Source of the DNA: Pseudoalteromonas piscicida
GTDB lineage: Bacteria > Pseudomonadota > Gammaproteobacteria > Enterobacterales > Alteromonadaceae
Assembly (NCBI RefSeq): GCF_002208135.1
Contig: NZ_CP021646.1
Coordinates: 2,110,001-2,174,000 of the forward strand
DNA: 64,000 nucleotides
Direction of reading: 5' to 3'
The notes beneath the pieces were generated by a model. That model was not told the DNA's origin and made no database searches. It saw nothing but the letters and a program-made list of their open reading frames with translations. Below, one piece after another: positions 8,881-18,444 of the stretch (position 1 is its first letter; each line of letters opens with the position of its first letter). A program made the translations under genes and the position numbers.

Positions 8881-9783
8881 ATGATTGTAAAGACCTTATT
8901 ACTCATATTCTTTCTCATGTTTAGTAGCTTCATCTATGGGGAGAATTTAAACGTCGCCTACTTTAAGGATGGTGAATTTCGCCTTGTTGCTGGAGAAAAG
9001 TATCAAGGGGGTTACCTATACAATAAGAAAGGCAAAAATGCGTTCATTCATATTGTCACATTAGATTGGCCACCTTATATCGGTGCACATCTCTGCAATA
9101 AAGGCTGGGCCTTTCAGTTTGCCGTCGCACTGCTTACAGACTTAGATTATCAGGTGTATGTCGAATTTTTACCTTGGGCTCGTGCTGTAAGAGCCGCGGA
9201 AACGGGCAAAGCCGATATTTTATTCCCTGAATACTATATTGAGGATTCAGCACCGTCTGACAATCATAAGAATAAGACCCGCAGAGAGCTACTTGCTTTA
9301 TCTAATGCTTTTCCTGGTGGTGAAATCGGCTTCTTGAAACGCAGAGGCGAGGAAGACCGCTTTGATGGTAATCTAAGCTCAGTTAAAAATGAACTTATTG
9401 GTGTCGTGAGAGGTTATCAGAATACCCCTGAGTTTGATGCTATGATGGATAATGGTGAATTTGTTACGGTCGAGGCCGTAAATGATTTACAGCTGGTGAA
9501 GTTGCTTGTCGGTAAGCGCGTAAATTTAGTAATAGGCGATCCAAAGGTGCTGCGCTTTACGGTCAACTATTCAGACTTACCTAGAGCTGAGAAAATTGAA
9601 TTACTGAGAAACATAGAAAGCGTGACACCACCTATAAAGTATAATCACCTCTACTTCGCGCTTAGCAAACAAAAACCTCATTGGCGTGAATTGCTCAAGG
9701 ACATCAATCGCAACCTCTATCAGTTTGAAAACAGTGGTGAAACGCAAAGAATGATCGAAATGGTCAGTAACGAGTGTTATTAA
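8881..9783 (+). CDS. periplasmic substrate-binding-like protein (SBP family 3 type)
   Basis: About 300 residues with a clear signal peptide (hydrophobic LLLIFFLMFSSFIYG then ENLN). The body has the LDWPPYIG and KGWAFQFAVALL features of family-3 solute-binding proteins, with WARAVRAAETGKADILFP typical of the transporter-less periplasmic binding proteins abundant in Pseudoalteromonas and Shewanella. The frame could begin at a TTG at 8872, but the ATG at 8881 begins a normal signal peptide. No ABC permease or ATPase is adjacent, so a stand-alone binding or sensing role is possible. The ligand is unknown; polar amino acids are common for the fold. Confidence 0.75.
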   Translation: MIVKTLLLIFFLMFSSFIYGENLNVAYFKDGEFRLVAGEKYQGGYLYNKKGKNAFIHIVTLDWPPYIGAHLCNKGWAFQFAVALLTDLDYQVYVEFLPWARAVRAAETGKADILFPEYYIEDSAPSDNHKNKTRRELLALSNAFPGGEIGFLKRRGEEDRFDGNLSSVKNELIGVVRGYQNTPEFDAMMDNGEFVTVEAVNDLQLVKLLVGKRVNLVIGDPKVLRFTVNYSDLPRAEKIELLRNIESVTPPIKYNHLYFALSKQKPHWRELLKDINRNLYQFENSGETQRMIEMVSNECY

Positions 9784-9879
9784 CCTCCACAAAGGGCTTA
9801 ACGCCTGCGCACCGCGGTTTGTTCAATACCAGCTTAAACACACCGCATTTTTAGCTAAAATACGCTTAGGCAAATCGCT

Positions 9880-10545
9880 TTAGTTAATCCCTAAATACTT
9901 GTGCACTTGAACTGATAAGCGCCAATTTTTCGCTTTGCAATTGTCTATTGCAAGCTTAGTGGCCTTGGCTTTTTGGCTGATTGGCTGAAGATACACTAAC
10001 TTTGGCTCAACTCCAGTTTGTGCAAATAACGCCTCTAATTCCTCAATATGCTTTTGCATCGCAACGGGGTGCTTTATCTCATCAGCACGAGCCATTGCAC
10101 TTGGAAGTACTTTGTAACCCCCACGCATATTAATTTTTGGCGACACGGTAACCCAAGTTTCAGCTGGCGCGAGGATCTCAAATGTACCACTGGTTTCAAT
10201 CTGTGTGCTGTACCCTTTGCTATGCAATAACTCGCATAACGGGCGAAGATCAAACATACAAGGTTCACCACCAGTGATCACCACATGTTTGGCTTGGTAG
10301 CCCCGCGACTCGAAAATCGCCAAGATCTCGTCAGCACTCGCGTTCGCCCACCACTCTGAGTCAGCCTTTTTTTCTACAGTGTTATCCAATGAAACAATAA
10401 AAGTGTCGTTGGTTTCCCACGTTTGTTTGGTATCACACCAAGCGCAACCAACTGGACAGCCCTGCAAACGTAAAAAGATTGAAGGCGTACCAGTGAAGCT
10501 TGCTTCACCCTGAATTGTTTCAAATATTTCGTTAACCTTGTACAA
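9880..10545 (-). CDS. queE: 7-carboxy-7-deazaguanine synthase, TTG start
   Basis: A 221-residue radical-SAM enzyme that ring-contracts 6-carboxytetrahydropterin to 7-carboxy-7-deazaguanine in queuosine biosynthesis. The cluster motif is CxxxCxxC (C30, C34, C37 in [14 protein letters not shown]), the form typical of gammaproteobacterial QueE. The N-terminus [14 protein letters not shown] aligns with enteric QueE, which places the start at a TTG at 10545. No ATG is in frame upstream, and a GGGG lies just upstream as a possible ribosome site. It is divergent from queC, the next pathway enzyme. Confidence 0.95.
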   Translation of the reverse strand: MYKVNEIFETIQGEASFTGTPSIFLRLQGCPVGCAWCDTKQTWETNDTFIVSLDNTVEKKADSEWWANASADEILAIFESRGYQAKHVVITGGEPCMFDLRPLCELLHSKGYSTQIETSGTFEILAPAETWVTVSPKINMRGGYKVLPSAMARADEIKHPVAMQKHIEELEALFAQTGVEPKLVYLQPISQKAKATKLAIDNCKAKNWRLSVQVHKYLGIN

Positions 10546-10593
10546 AATGGCCCCGTGTTTAAGATAAAGTTGTCGAAAAATACCGCGAGAAAA

Positions 10594-10622
10594 TTGTCAT
10601 TTCTCCAGCGGCCGTGTAGTAT
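10594..10622 (+). promoter_or_regulatory. predicted sigma70 promoter of queC
   Basis: A -35 box TTGTCA (10594-10599) and a -10 box TAGTAT (10617-10622) are separated by 17 bp, with a GC-rich start region after. The -35 overlaps a small inverted repeat (GAGAAA 10587-10592 / TTTCTC 10600-10605). The leader would be about 40 nt and contains CCTC 10 nt before the GAGG ribosome site. Confidence 0.6.
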
Positions 10623-10668
10623 ATCGCGCCCTGAAGTAAACCTCTATCAAAATCGAGGCAAATCACCT

Positions 10669-11325
10669 ATGAGCGAAAAAGTTGTCGTAATCTATTCCGG
10701 CGGAATGGACTCTTACACTGTATTAAACAAGGCTGTCCGCGAGGGCCATGAGGTTTATGCACTGTCTTTTAACTATGGCCAGCGACATGTAAAAGAGCTA
10801 CAAGTTGCCGCTGACGTATGTGCAAAACTCGGCGTTGCTCATAAGGTCGTTGATATTTCTGCTATCAATCAATTATTGTCAGGCTCTAGCCTAACTGATG
10901 ACATCGACGTGCCAGAAGGCCACTATGAAGAAGAGAGCATGAAGAGCACGATTGTGCCTAATCGCAATATGATTTTGCTTTCTCTTGCGGTAGGTTACGC
11001 TGTCTCTCTAAAAGCAAATAAGGTATTTTACGGTGCTCACTCTGGCGATCATGCAATTTATCCAGATTGCCGCCCAGAGTTCGTTAAAAAGATGGATGAT
11101 GTTTGTCGCATTGCGAACTACGACGCCGTTGAAATTGTGAGTCCTTACCTTAACAACTCAAAAATTGATATCCTGACTGACGGTCTAAAAATGGGATTAG
11201 ATTACGCTGACACTTGGACGTGTTACAACGGCCGCGAAAAAGCATGTGGTAAGTGTGGTGCTTGCCAAGAGCGTCTCGAAGCATTTGAACTAAACCACGC
11301 AACAGATCCACTCCCGTACGAATAA
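10669..11325 (+). CDS. queC: 7-cyano-7-deazaguanine (preQ0) synthase
   Basis: An ATP-dependent enzyme that converts 7-carboxy-7-deazaguanine plus ammonia to preQ0 for queuosine tRNA modification. The PP-loop S10-G-G-M-D-S15 is intact. The C-terminal cysteine cluster ([16 protein letters not shown]) binds zinc. The frame is open from 10555, but homologues start at [12 protein letters not shown]. The ATG at 10669 has GAGG 10 nt upstream, giving 218 residues, the usual length. It is divergent from queE. Other pathway genes (queD, queF) are not in the window. Confidence 0.96.
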   Translation: MSEKVVVIYSGGMDSYTVLNKAVREGHEVYALSFNYGQRHVKELQVAADVCAKLGVAHKVVDISAINQLLSGSSLTDDIDVPEGHYEEESMKSTIVPNRNMILLSLAVGYAVSLKANKVFYGAHSGDHAIYPDCRPEFVKKMDDVCRIANYDAVEIVSPYLNNSKIDILTDGLKMGLDYADTWTCYNGREKACGKCGACQERLEAFELNHATDPLPYE

Positions 11326-11333
11326 CCGTATCG

Positions 11334-11355
11334 AAAAAGGCCTCTGTTGAGGCCT
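11334..11355 (-). terminator. hairpin terminator between queC and cysB
   Basis: The stem AGGCCTC / GAGGCCT (11338-11344 with 11349-11355) has a 4-nt loop. On the minus strand it is followed by TTTTTCG, making it a terminator for cysB. On the plus strand the following run CTTCAT is weak, so it terminates queC less clearly. Confidence 0.7.
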
Positions 11356-11388
11356 CTTCATATGCTGTTCAGGTGCTTTTCAAGTGCT

Positions 11389-12779
<1,391 letters not shown>

Positions 12780-13541
12780 ATGTTTGTTTCTATTATAATA
12801 ATGTTGATTGTTGCACTTATCGTCATAGCAGTTTGGGTAAGCGCGATCCAGCAACATAAAGAGAAACAAGAAGCGGAGAGACGCAAAGAACTTGCTAAGC
12901 AAAAGCGCGTAATAGAAGAAGCGGAAGACGTCATCATGAATGGCAGCAATATTCCGATGTCTGAAGTCATGATCCGTATCATTCAACGCCGCGTGCATGA
13001 CGCTTTAGCCGCAATGGTGGAGCTGTCTCCAACTTCGAAAGAATTAAAAAGTCGCTTACACGAGTCGCAAGAGCGCTTAAATACTCAGCCTGAAAAAACA
13101 GCAGATTCAGACTCGATAGCACTTCCTGACAATGACAAACAAATTATCGCATTAGTTCAAGGCATAAAGAAATTACGCCAACTGCTGCGCTCTGAGCATA
13201 GTAAAGGCAAGGTGGACACTCAACTGTTCGTGAATGAAGACCGTAGGCTGGAGCGATTTCAGCTTAAAATCAATGTTGAAAGCCAGATAAAACGAGGGCT
13301 TTCAGCAAGGACTGCAAATATGGTTGGTTCAGCAAGACAATACTTTGAAAAAGCTTATGCTACAATTTGCGCCGTCTCATACAATGATGACTATGTAAAA
13401 GAGAAAAAAGCACAGCTGGAAGGTTATTTAGAAGAGATCAGCAGTGAACTTAGAGCGTCCAACGCATCAGCAGTGAAAAAGAAAGCAGAGCAAGAACAAG
13501 ACGACTTGGACGTATTGTTTGCACCGAAGAAGAAGTGGTAA
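12780..13541 (+). CDS. single-span membrane protein with coiled coil, unknown function
   Basis: I do not recognise this 253-residue protein. Residues 2-22 form one hydrophobic membrane helix, followed by a strongly charged Lys/Glu/Arg helix (about 24-60) predicted to form a coiled coil. Further long amphipathic helices follow, and the C-terminus is charged and rich in Lys/Glu/Asp (KKKAEQEQDDLDVLF). Topology would be N-terminal anchor with a cytoplasmic body. The ATG has a purine-rich AAGAGA upstream. It forms a single-gene unit ended by a strong bidirectional terminator. A role in scaffolding or cell-envelope assembly would be speculation. Confidence 0.8.
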   Translation: MFVSIIIMLIVALIVIAVWVSAIQQHKEKQEAERRKELAKQKRVIEEAEDVIMNGSNIPMSEVMIRIIQRRVHDALAAMVELSPTSKELKSRLHESQERLNTQPEKTADSDSIALPDNDKQIIALVQGIKKLRQLLRSEHSKGKVDTQLFVNEDRRLERFQLKINVESQIKRGLSARTANMVGSARQYFEKAYATICAVSYNDDYVKEKKAQLEGYLEEISSELRASNASAVKKKAEQEQDDLDVLFAPKKKW

Positions 13542-13556
13542 CACCAAAACTTACGT

Positions 13557-13582
13557 AAAAGGCTGGCCTCCCAGCCTTTTTA
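13557..13582. terminator. bidirectional rho-independent terminator
   Basis: The 10-bp stem AAAAGGCTGG / CCAGCCTTTT (13557-13566 with 13571-13580) has a 4-nt loop, and A/T runs on both sides serve both convergent genes (coiled-coil protein and purine permease). Confidence 0.9.
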
Positions 13583-13607
13583 TTACAAATGAAATAAACC
13601 TGCCAGC

Positions 13608-14897
13608 TTAACCAAAAGCAAACTTAACGATAAAGAGTACTGTCAGTACCCAAACGCTGATACTGATTTCATTTGCTTTGTTACACGCCAATTTAACTGC
13701 CGTATAAGAAATAAAACCCAAAGCAATACCATGTGCGATTGAAAACGTAAGCGGTGTCATCAATAACACAACACTGACAGGAATAGCATCGCTCATCTCA
13801 TCCCAATTAATCAACTTTAGGTTTTGCAGCATTAGTACCGACACATACAGTATAGCGCCTGCCGTCGCATATGCAGGAACCATTTGTGCCAATGGCGCAA
13901 AGAACATCATGAGTAAGAAGCAGATCCCCACGACCACGGCCGTCAATCCTGTGCGACCACCGACAGATACACCAGATACCGATTCAATGTATGAAGTCGT
14001 CGTCGAGGTACCGAGCACTGAGCCTGCAATCGTTGCTGTGCTGTCAGCTGACAATGCCCTACCCAGCCTTGGCATACGACCATGTTCGTCAGATAATCCG
14101 GCCTTTTGCGTCACCGCAACCAATGTGCCACTGGTATCAAATAAATCGACAAATAAAAATGCAAACACCACACTGAGCATGGAAAGCTCAAAAATTCCGC
14201 TCAAATCTAACTGCATATAGGTCGGCGCGATGCTTGGGGGCACATCAACAACCCCGTGATAGTCTACAAGGCCAAGTCCCCACGCAATACCCGTTACCAT
14301 TAAAATGCTGATAAGCACACCACTTTTTATTTCACGGTACATGAGCGCCGCAATCACGAAAAAGCTAGCAATGGCTAATAGCGGGCCGGGAGAAGTGATA
14401 TCACCAAGTTGTACTAATGTAGCATCACTCGCGACCACAATCTTTGCATTCTTTAGCGCGATTAATGCTAAGAATGCGCCAATACCTGCGGCGATCGCGC
14501 GCTTTAACACGATGGGGATAGCTTGGATCACCCACTCGCGCACTTTAAATACGCTCAAAAATAGAAATAAACAGCCCGACATAAATACCGCGCCTAATGC
14601 ACTTTGCCATGTATAGCCCATGCCAAGCACAACACCATAGGTAAAAAAGGCGTTTAAGCCCATCCCAGGTGCAAGCGCTAATGGATAGTTTGCCCATAGC
14701 CCCATAATAAAACAGCCGATTGCAGCTGCGATACAGGTTGCAACAAAAGCAGCGCCATGATCCATGCCAGCTTCTGCTAGCATTGCAGGGTTTACAAAAA
14801 CGATGTAAACCATAGTAACGAATGTCGTCAAGCCTGCAATCACCTCGGTTCTTACATTGGTGTGCATAGCTTGCAGTGAAAATAACCGCTCGAGCAT
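13608..14897 (-). CDS. NCS2-family purine permease (AzgA/GhxP-like)
   Basis: A polytopic inner-membrane permease, about 429 residues from the chosen start, of the AzgA branch of the nucleobase-cation symporters, which import adenine or guanine/hypoxanthine. Characteristic stretches are NVRTEVIAGLTTFVTMVYI at the N-terminus, the NPAMLAEAGMD loop, ALAPGMGLNAFF, FLFVDLFDTSGTLVAV and GTSTTTSYIESVSG, which line the substrate site in the family. The frame is open to a GTG at 14942, but family members start at the ATG at 14897; neither has a good ribosome site. Substrate choice between adenine and guanine/hypoxanthine cannot be made here. Confidence 0.92.
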   Translation of the reverse strand: MLERLFSLQAMHTNVRTEVIAGLTTFVTMVYIVFVNPAMLAEAGMDHGAAFVATCIAAAIGCFIMGLWANYPLALAPGMGLNAFFTYGVVLGMGYTWQSALGAVFMSGCLFLFLSVFKVREWVIQAIPIVLKRAIAAGIGAFLALIALKNAKIVVASDATLVQLGDITSPGPLLAIASFFVIAALMYREIKSGVLISILMVTGIAWGLGLVDYHGVVDVPPSIAPTYMQLDLSGIFELSMLSVVFAFLFVDLFDTSGTLVAVTQKAGLSDEHGRMPRLGRALSADSTATIAGSVLGTSTTTSYIESVSGVSVGGRTGLTAVVVGICFLLMMFFAPLAQMVPAYATAGAILYVSVLMLQNLKLINWDEMSDAIPVSVVLLMTPLTFSIAHGIALGFISYTAVKLACNKANEISISVWVLTVLFIVKFAFG

Positions 14898-15018
14898 AAC
14901 TAAAATTACAAATTTGAGGAACAAGTGGTTGGATTTTAACACGAATCACTTTAAAACTCGGACAAAATAGTTAAAATTCAGCTACACTCTGCTTATCAAC
15001 ATTATTGCGAATAAAGAT

Positions 15019-15468
15019 ATGGATCAAAATAGCACCGACAACTCAGCAAACCATGACTTAGAACAGCAGCTGCTGAATGTGCTTGAATTTGTAACGTCAC
15101 CATTAAAAGCGGACGCAAAATTCCCAGATCTTCACGACAATACCCAAGCTTTGAAAAAAGGCCTCTATTACCTAAAAGAAAGGTCTTTCCCGCTTGCGGC
15201 TAAATGGCTAAGACTGGCGGCAATGTCTGGTGATTTGAAGGCACAGTTCTTTTTAGGTTTGTTGTTTATGAAAGGTCAAGGTGTTCCACCCAGCCCCTTT
15301 CATGCAGCCGCATGGTTGAGCTTGGCCAGCAGTCAAGGCCATAAAGGCGCTGAACAAGTCCTACTTGATGTTCGCCGGTTTCTTACGACTAAGCGCTTTA
15401 GAGATGCGCAGTGCTATGCAGCAACCCTTTATGAACAAATTCATCAGCTACAACATATTAGCCAATAA
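15019..15468 (+). CDS. small Sel1-repeat protein
   Basis: A 149-residue protein without signal peptide or membrane helix. The middle (about 50-115) has two Sel1-type helical repeats, with the signatures AAKWLRLAAMSGDLKAQFFLGLLF and GVPPSPFHAAAWLSLASSQGHKGA in shortened form around A-x4-L-x2-A-x2-G. Such repeats mediate protein-protein contacts. The partner is unknown. It is transcribed divergently from the purine permease and is followed by a 330-bp gap before sulA. Confidence 0.75.
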   Translation: MDQNSTDNSANHDLEQQLLNVLEFVTSPLKADAKFPDLHDNTQALKKGLYYLKERSFPLAAKWLRLAAMSGDLKAQFFLGLLFMKGQGVPPSPFHAAAWLSLASSQGHKGAEQVLLDVRRFLTTKRFRDAQCYAATLYEQIHQLQHISQ

Positions 15469-15757
15469 ATTAAATTTTACTCACCGAAACATAGGCTCGG
15501 TGTAGTCAAGCCTCCGCTTAAGTAAACGTGGGCTTTCCCTCTGCGATTATCAAAATCGATACAGTACGAAAACCACTGTATAGCATCTGAGAAAACTTTC
15601 TGTTGCTTTACCCATACTGAACTTTCGTCAATTAAGCGCTCATTTTAAAAAATCACAACCCGCTGTTTTATCTGACAAATTCAAATTCAATACAAACTAA
15701 ACGTAAATATTGATTAAAAAGTTAGCAATTTTTCTTGCATTCACACACTGTATAAAC
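15469..15757. other. gap between Sel1 gene and sulA operator
   Basis: No reading frame is supported. A short hairpin CACCGA / TCGGTG (about 15482-15502) follows the Sel1 gene, but without a T-run, so it is a weak terminator candidate. The rest is AT-rich DNA leading to the LexA-like boxes. Confidence 0.4.
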
Positions 15758-15777
15758 TACTGTACACACATACTGTA
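15758..15777. promoter_or_regulatory. LexA box, upstream copy
   Basis: TACTGTACACACATACTGTA fits the SOS consensus TACTGTATATATATACAGTA at 16 of 20 positions, with left half CTGT and right half ACTG (consensus ACAG). Its last seven bases overlap the second box. A further CTGT half-site lies 12 bp upstream at 15748-15751. Confidence 0.7.
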
Positions 15778-15790
15778 TAGATAACCAGTG
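15771..15790. promoter_or_regulatory. LexA box, gene-proximal copy
   Basis: TACTGTATAGATAACCAGTG matches the gammaproteobacterial SOS box at 16 of 20 positions, with CTGT-N8-CCAG halves. It ends 8 bp before the sulA ATG, so bound LexA would cover the promoter start or ribosome site. Confidence 0.78.
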
Positions 15791-15798
15791 AGACAATT

Positions 15799-16194
15799 AT
15801 GTTACACAGCAATACACTTCTACAGCCAAACAATTCGACTTACTACACACTTAACGAAATCAATACTGCTATCGTTGAAGATGAGATCGTCGCTAGCTTA
15901 GAGTTACTTAAAGTTTTACATAAATGTCAGCATAAACAAGGCTGGACGCTACTCGTTGCGCCCGATAATGTACCAAACAAGTCACTACTAGAGAGTGCTT
16001 CAGTTGATGCAAGCAAGTTGCTCGTCATTAGGCAAAAGCATATATACGACCTTGAGTATGTGCTTAAAAGTGCTATAAGCAATGGTAATTTCGCTGCTGT
16101 GGTGATTTGGACTAATATTGCTTCAGTGCAAACTATCAACAAAATGGAATTGCCGGTATCTGACGTTGCGATCCTCTGTTTTCAAAGCGCTTAA
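15799..16194 (+). CDS. sulA: SulA-like cell division inhibitor
   Basis: A 131-residue protein resembling SulA, the SOS-induced inhibitor that binds FtsZ and stops septation until DNA is repaired. The shared core runs over residues 30-110: LLKVLHKCQHKQGWTLLVAP, then KLLVIRQKHIYDLEYVLKSA and NFAAVVIWTN, matching the E. coli order WQLWLTP / VMQISQ / VVIGWLA. It is shorter than E. coli SulA (169) at both ends, and the Lon-recognition C-terminus is not recognisable. Two overlapping LexA-like boxes directly upstream strongly support SOS control. It is not next to lexA, unlike in Pseudomonas. Confidence 0.85.
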   Translation: MLHSNTLLQPNNSTYYTLNEINTAIVEDEIVASLELLKVLHKCQHKQGWTLLVAPDNVPNKSLLESASVDASKLLVIRQKHIYDLEYVLKSAISNGNFAAVVIWTNIASVQTINKMELPVSDVAILCFQSA

Positions 16195-16239
16195 CAAGCT
16201 ACAATAACGGGATATAAATTTGTTAAAACAGAAGTTTTT

Positions 16240-16701
16240 ATGTCTTGTTATTGCAATTCATCCCTTCCCTATTCGCAATGTTGTGAGCCTTATCTTAAGG
16301 GACAAAAATTCGCAGAGCGTCCTCAAATACTCATGCGCTCTCGCTATACGGCATACTGCTTAAAAGATGCAAAGTATATTCATGACACCTACGCCCATGC
16401 TAAACAAGCACAAAACAATGTCGACGATATTGCAGCATTCGCTAATTATGCACACTTTATAAAATTGGAAGTGCTAGAAGAAGTAGTAGAAGCTACTCAG
16501 GGGATCGTTGAGTTTAAGGCGCACTATATCGCAGAAAACATGCACTATATACTCCATGAGAGATCAAATTTTATTACCGAAGCAGGCAGATGGTATTACT
16601 TAGATGGCGAATTGTACGATGCGCCTGCAACCAAAGTAGGCAGAAATGACGTTTGTCCGTGTGGGAGTGATAAAAAGTACAAAAAGTGCCACGGTAGCTA
16701 A
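16240..16701 (+). CDS. YchJ-family SEC-C motif protein
   Basis: A 153-residue UPF0225/YchJ homologue. The N-terminal zinc-type cluster [13 protein letters not shown] begins the protein. A central NTF2-like domain follows ([20 protein letters not shown] then HFIKLEVLE). It ends with a SEC-C motif ([15 protein letters not shown]) like the C-terminus of SecA. The function of YchJ is not established; SEC-C motifs bind zinc and often contact ribosomes or nucleic acid. The start is ATG and the length is normal. It lies 45 bp after sulA on the same strand and may be read through from it, but it has no LexA box of its own. Confidence 0.92.
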   Translation: MSCYCNSSLPYSQCCEPYLKGQKFAERPQILMRSRYTAYCLKDAKYIHDTYAHAKQAQNNVDDIAAFANYAHFIKLEVLEEVVEATQGIVEFKAHYIAENMHYILHERSNFITEAGRWYYLDGELYDAPATKVGRNDVCPCGSDKKYKKCHGS

Positions 16702-16847
16702 AATAATCTGAATTCGAGATTAGATACAAAGCAATAAAAAAGCTTGAAGCGAGCTAAGGATGATTAAGAGCCGTTCAGCTTAAATATGAGGCGCGATAAG
16801 CATAGCGTTGAATGTCAGCCTAGTAACGAAGCAAGCAGCTAATGTTG

Positions 16848-17369
16848 TTACGCCGTCGCGCGTAACATACTCTGCATATCTCCCGTTGCAATTTGATCAT
16901 AGAAACCAGCTGCATCCATTGCCTTATCAGTAACCAAGGCCAGTTTACCTTGCGCGCTCGCCAAACGTCTTTTAACCGCTGGTTCCAAATTTTCTACAAC
17001 TTCGAGTGGAATATGCTTTTTATCATTTCGTGCGGCAAAAGGTTCTGGATTTAAATTTTCCTGTAATCGCAAGGTCGCCATCGCCCCCATAGATACCAGC
17101 TGCGCGTTATGCTGACCAATAAGCATATTGTACTCTTTTGGGGCAAGTGGCTTTTGTGGACCTATTTCAAATTGCTTTTTTAGTATTTCTTCTGAGTTAT
17201 CTTTTGCGGCAGCTTCAGATTTTGGTAGATGAAATTGGCTAAAATCTAATGCATCGGTTGATAGCATAGATAACAGCATGGCAAAATCGGCAGAGCGCGT
17301 CTCATGAACACTGATGTTCAACGCGGACCCTAATTGCGACTCACTGATTAAAACGCCATCAATTTGCAT
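16848..17369 (-). CDS. VC2046/SO_2500-like conserved protein
   Basis: A 173-residue soluble protein with no signal peptide or membrane span. The opening pattern (ISESQLGSALN then R-x-ADFAMLLSML) recalls the VC2046/SO_2500 family of Vibrio and Shewanella, whose function is unknown; this family call is from memory. Helical content is high in the second half. The frame is open from a TTG at 17378, but the ATG at 17369 is preferred. It is divergent from the tRNA-Tyr operon, and its 5' region abuts the tRNA promoter. Confidence 0.6.
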   Translation of the reverse strand: MQIDGVLISESQLGSALNISVHETRSADFAMLLSMLSTDALDFSQFHLPKSEAAAKDNSEEILKKQFEIGPQKPLAPKEYNMLIGQHNAQLVSMGAMATLRLQENLNPEPFAARNDKKHIPLEVVENLEPAVKRRLASAQGKLALVTDKAMDAAGFYDQIATGDMQSMLRATA

Positions 17370-17438
17370 GTATTCCAACCGATTATTTTACTAATTATGA
17401 ATTTATCGGCCTTTTTCCGAAAAACTTTAGTAGTTTTC

Positions 17439-17466
17439 TTTACTTCGAAAAAAACTTTGTTATTAT
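17439..17466 (+). promoter_or_regulatory. promoter of the tRNA-Tyr operon
   Basis: A -35-like TTTACT (17439-17444), a 16-bp spacer and a -10 TATTAT (17461-17466) are followed by a GC-rich discriminator CACCGCCG, as expected for a stringently controlled stable-RNA promoter. The start would be about 10 nt before the first tRNA. Confidence 0.65.
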
Positions 17467-17481
17467 CACCGCCGTTGTTTA

Positions 17482-17566
17482 GGAGGGGTTCCCGAGCGGC
17501 CAAAGGGATCAGACTGTAAATCTGACGGCTCAGCCTTCGCTGGTTCGAATCCAGCTCCCTCCACCA
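17482..17566 (+). tRNA. tRNA-Tyr (GTA anticodon), copy 1
   Basis: An 85-nt class II tRNA with acceptor GGAGGGG paired to TCCCTCC, anticodon loop CTGTAAA (GTA), a long variable arm, GTTCGAA T-loop and encoded CCA. It is the first of four identical tandem copies. Confidence 0.98.
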
Positions 17567-17586
17567 TAAACAACAGTTACAATTTC

Positions 17587-17671
17587 GGAGGGGTTCCCGA
17601 GCGGCCAAAGGGATCAGACTGTAAATCTGACGGCTCAGCCTTCGCTGGTTCGAATCCAGCTCCCTCCACCA
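17587..17671 (+). tRNA. tRNA-Tyr (GTA anticodon), copy 2
   Basis: Sequence-identical to copy 1 and separated from it by a 20-bp spacer. The spacers in the array differ in length and sequence, so the repeated unit that stays identical is the tRNA itself. Confidence 0.98.
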
Positions 17672-17700
17672 CTTTCAAATTGTAACGCTTTAAAATGTAT

Positions 17701-17785
17701 GGAGGGGTTCCCGAGCGGCCAAAGGGATCAGACTGTAAATCTGACGGCTCAGCCTTCGCTGGTTCGAATCCAGCTCCCTCCACCA
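17701..17785 (+). tRNA. tRNA-Tyr (GTA anticodon), copy 3
   Basis: Sequence-identical to the other copies, with a 29-bp spacer before it. The spacer has no promoter-like boxes, consistent with one polycistronic precursor. Confidence 0.98.
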
Positions 17786-17811
17786 CTTTTAAAGTAAACG
17801 CTCCAAATGAT

Positions 17812-17896
17812 GGAGGGGTTCCCGAGCGGCCAAAGGGATCAGACTGTAAATCTGACGGCTCAGCCTTCGCTGGTTCGAATCCAGCTCCCTCCACCA
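17812..17896 (+). tRNA. tRNA-Tyr (GTA anticodon), copy 4
   Basis: Sequence-identical to copies 1-3, with a 26-bp spacer before it. The array ends here. The next gene is convergent, and no clear hairpin terminator lies between. Confidence 0.98.
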
Positions 17897-17913
17897 CCTT
17901 CTATTGTTTTATC

Positions 17914-18411
17914 TCATAATAAGCTTACATATATAAACGAGCTTAAAAATAATCCAAAGCCAAAAATCAAATGTGCTGCCATACTTTTTACCCTTGCCTT
18001 ATTCGGCTCTGGTAATTTAGATGCTGCGATCCCTGCGCCAAAACAGGGTTGCATAATAAAAAATGGAAAAACACATGTTATTAAGCCAAAAACTAACGCA
18101 ATCAAAAGGCTAGGCTCAATCAACCAAGGCTTGCCCACGCCCTGTAGTAACACCAAGGCGAATACAATCCCAATGAGATAATGCATGCACCAGCCAATGA
18201 CACGTTCACCAGATATTGGTTTACTACGCCCGATACCTTGATGCGTAAGTTGACCTTGACACAAGTGTCCAATCCACCTACCAACTAACGCATAATCTAA
18301 GCCCTTTATGGCAAACACGCGACTTAGCATAAATGCCCACAAATCCATAACAAGCGTTGCACCAACGCCAATCACGACTGCTGGCATTAACATCGAATAT
18401 AGGTTTTCCAC
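17914..18411 (-). CDS. DUF2938 membrane protein, GTG start
   Basis: A 165-residue inner-membrane protein with four hydrophobic segments (about 8-30, 73-92, 98-120, 140-163). The stretches VGATLVMDLWAFMLSR and QPCFGAGIAASKLP are typical of DUF2938, whose function is unknown. The GTG at 18411 has GAGGAG 8 nt upstream, which fixes the start. It is read from a promoter with a 19-bp spacer and a central dyad, the design used by MerR-type activators. The MerR gene is divergent and adjacent, so this protein is the probable target. Confidence 0.82.
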   Translation of the reverse strand: MENLYSMLMPAVVIGVGATLVMDLWAFMLSRVFAIKGLDYALVGRWIGHLCQGQLTHQGIGRSKPISGERVIGWCMHYLIGIVFALVLLQGVGKPWLIEPSLLIALVFGLITCVFPFFIMQPCFGAGIAASKLPEPNKARVKSMAAHLIFGFGLFLSSFIYVSLL

Positions 18412-18444
18412 TATTTTTACTCCTCTTTTTTACTGATAGCCGCT

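Noticed and set aside
11338..11355. Strong terminator for queC
   Set aside because: The run after the stem on the plus strand is CTTCAT; the T run lies on the minus strand, so it fits cysB better.
17577..17897. Repetitive open frame on the minus strand with a GAGFEPAKAEPSDLQSD-type repeat
   Set aside because: It is only the antisense reading of the four tRNA-Tyr genes, a known source of false hypothetical proteins; the repeats follow the tRNA units exactly.
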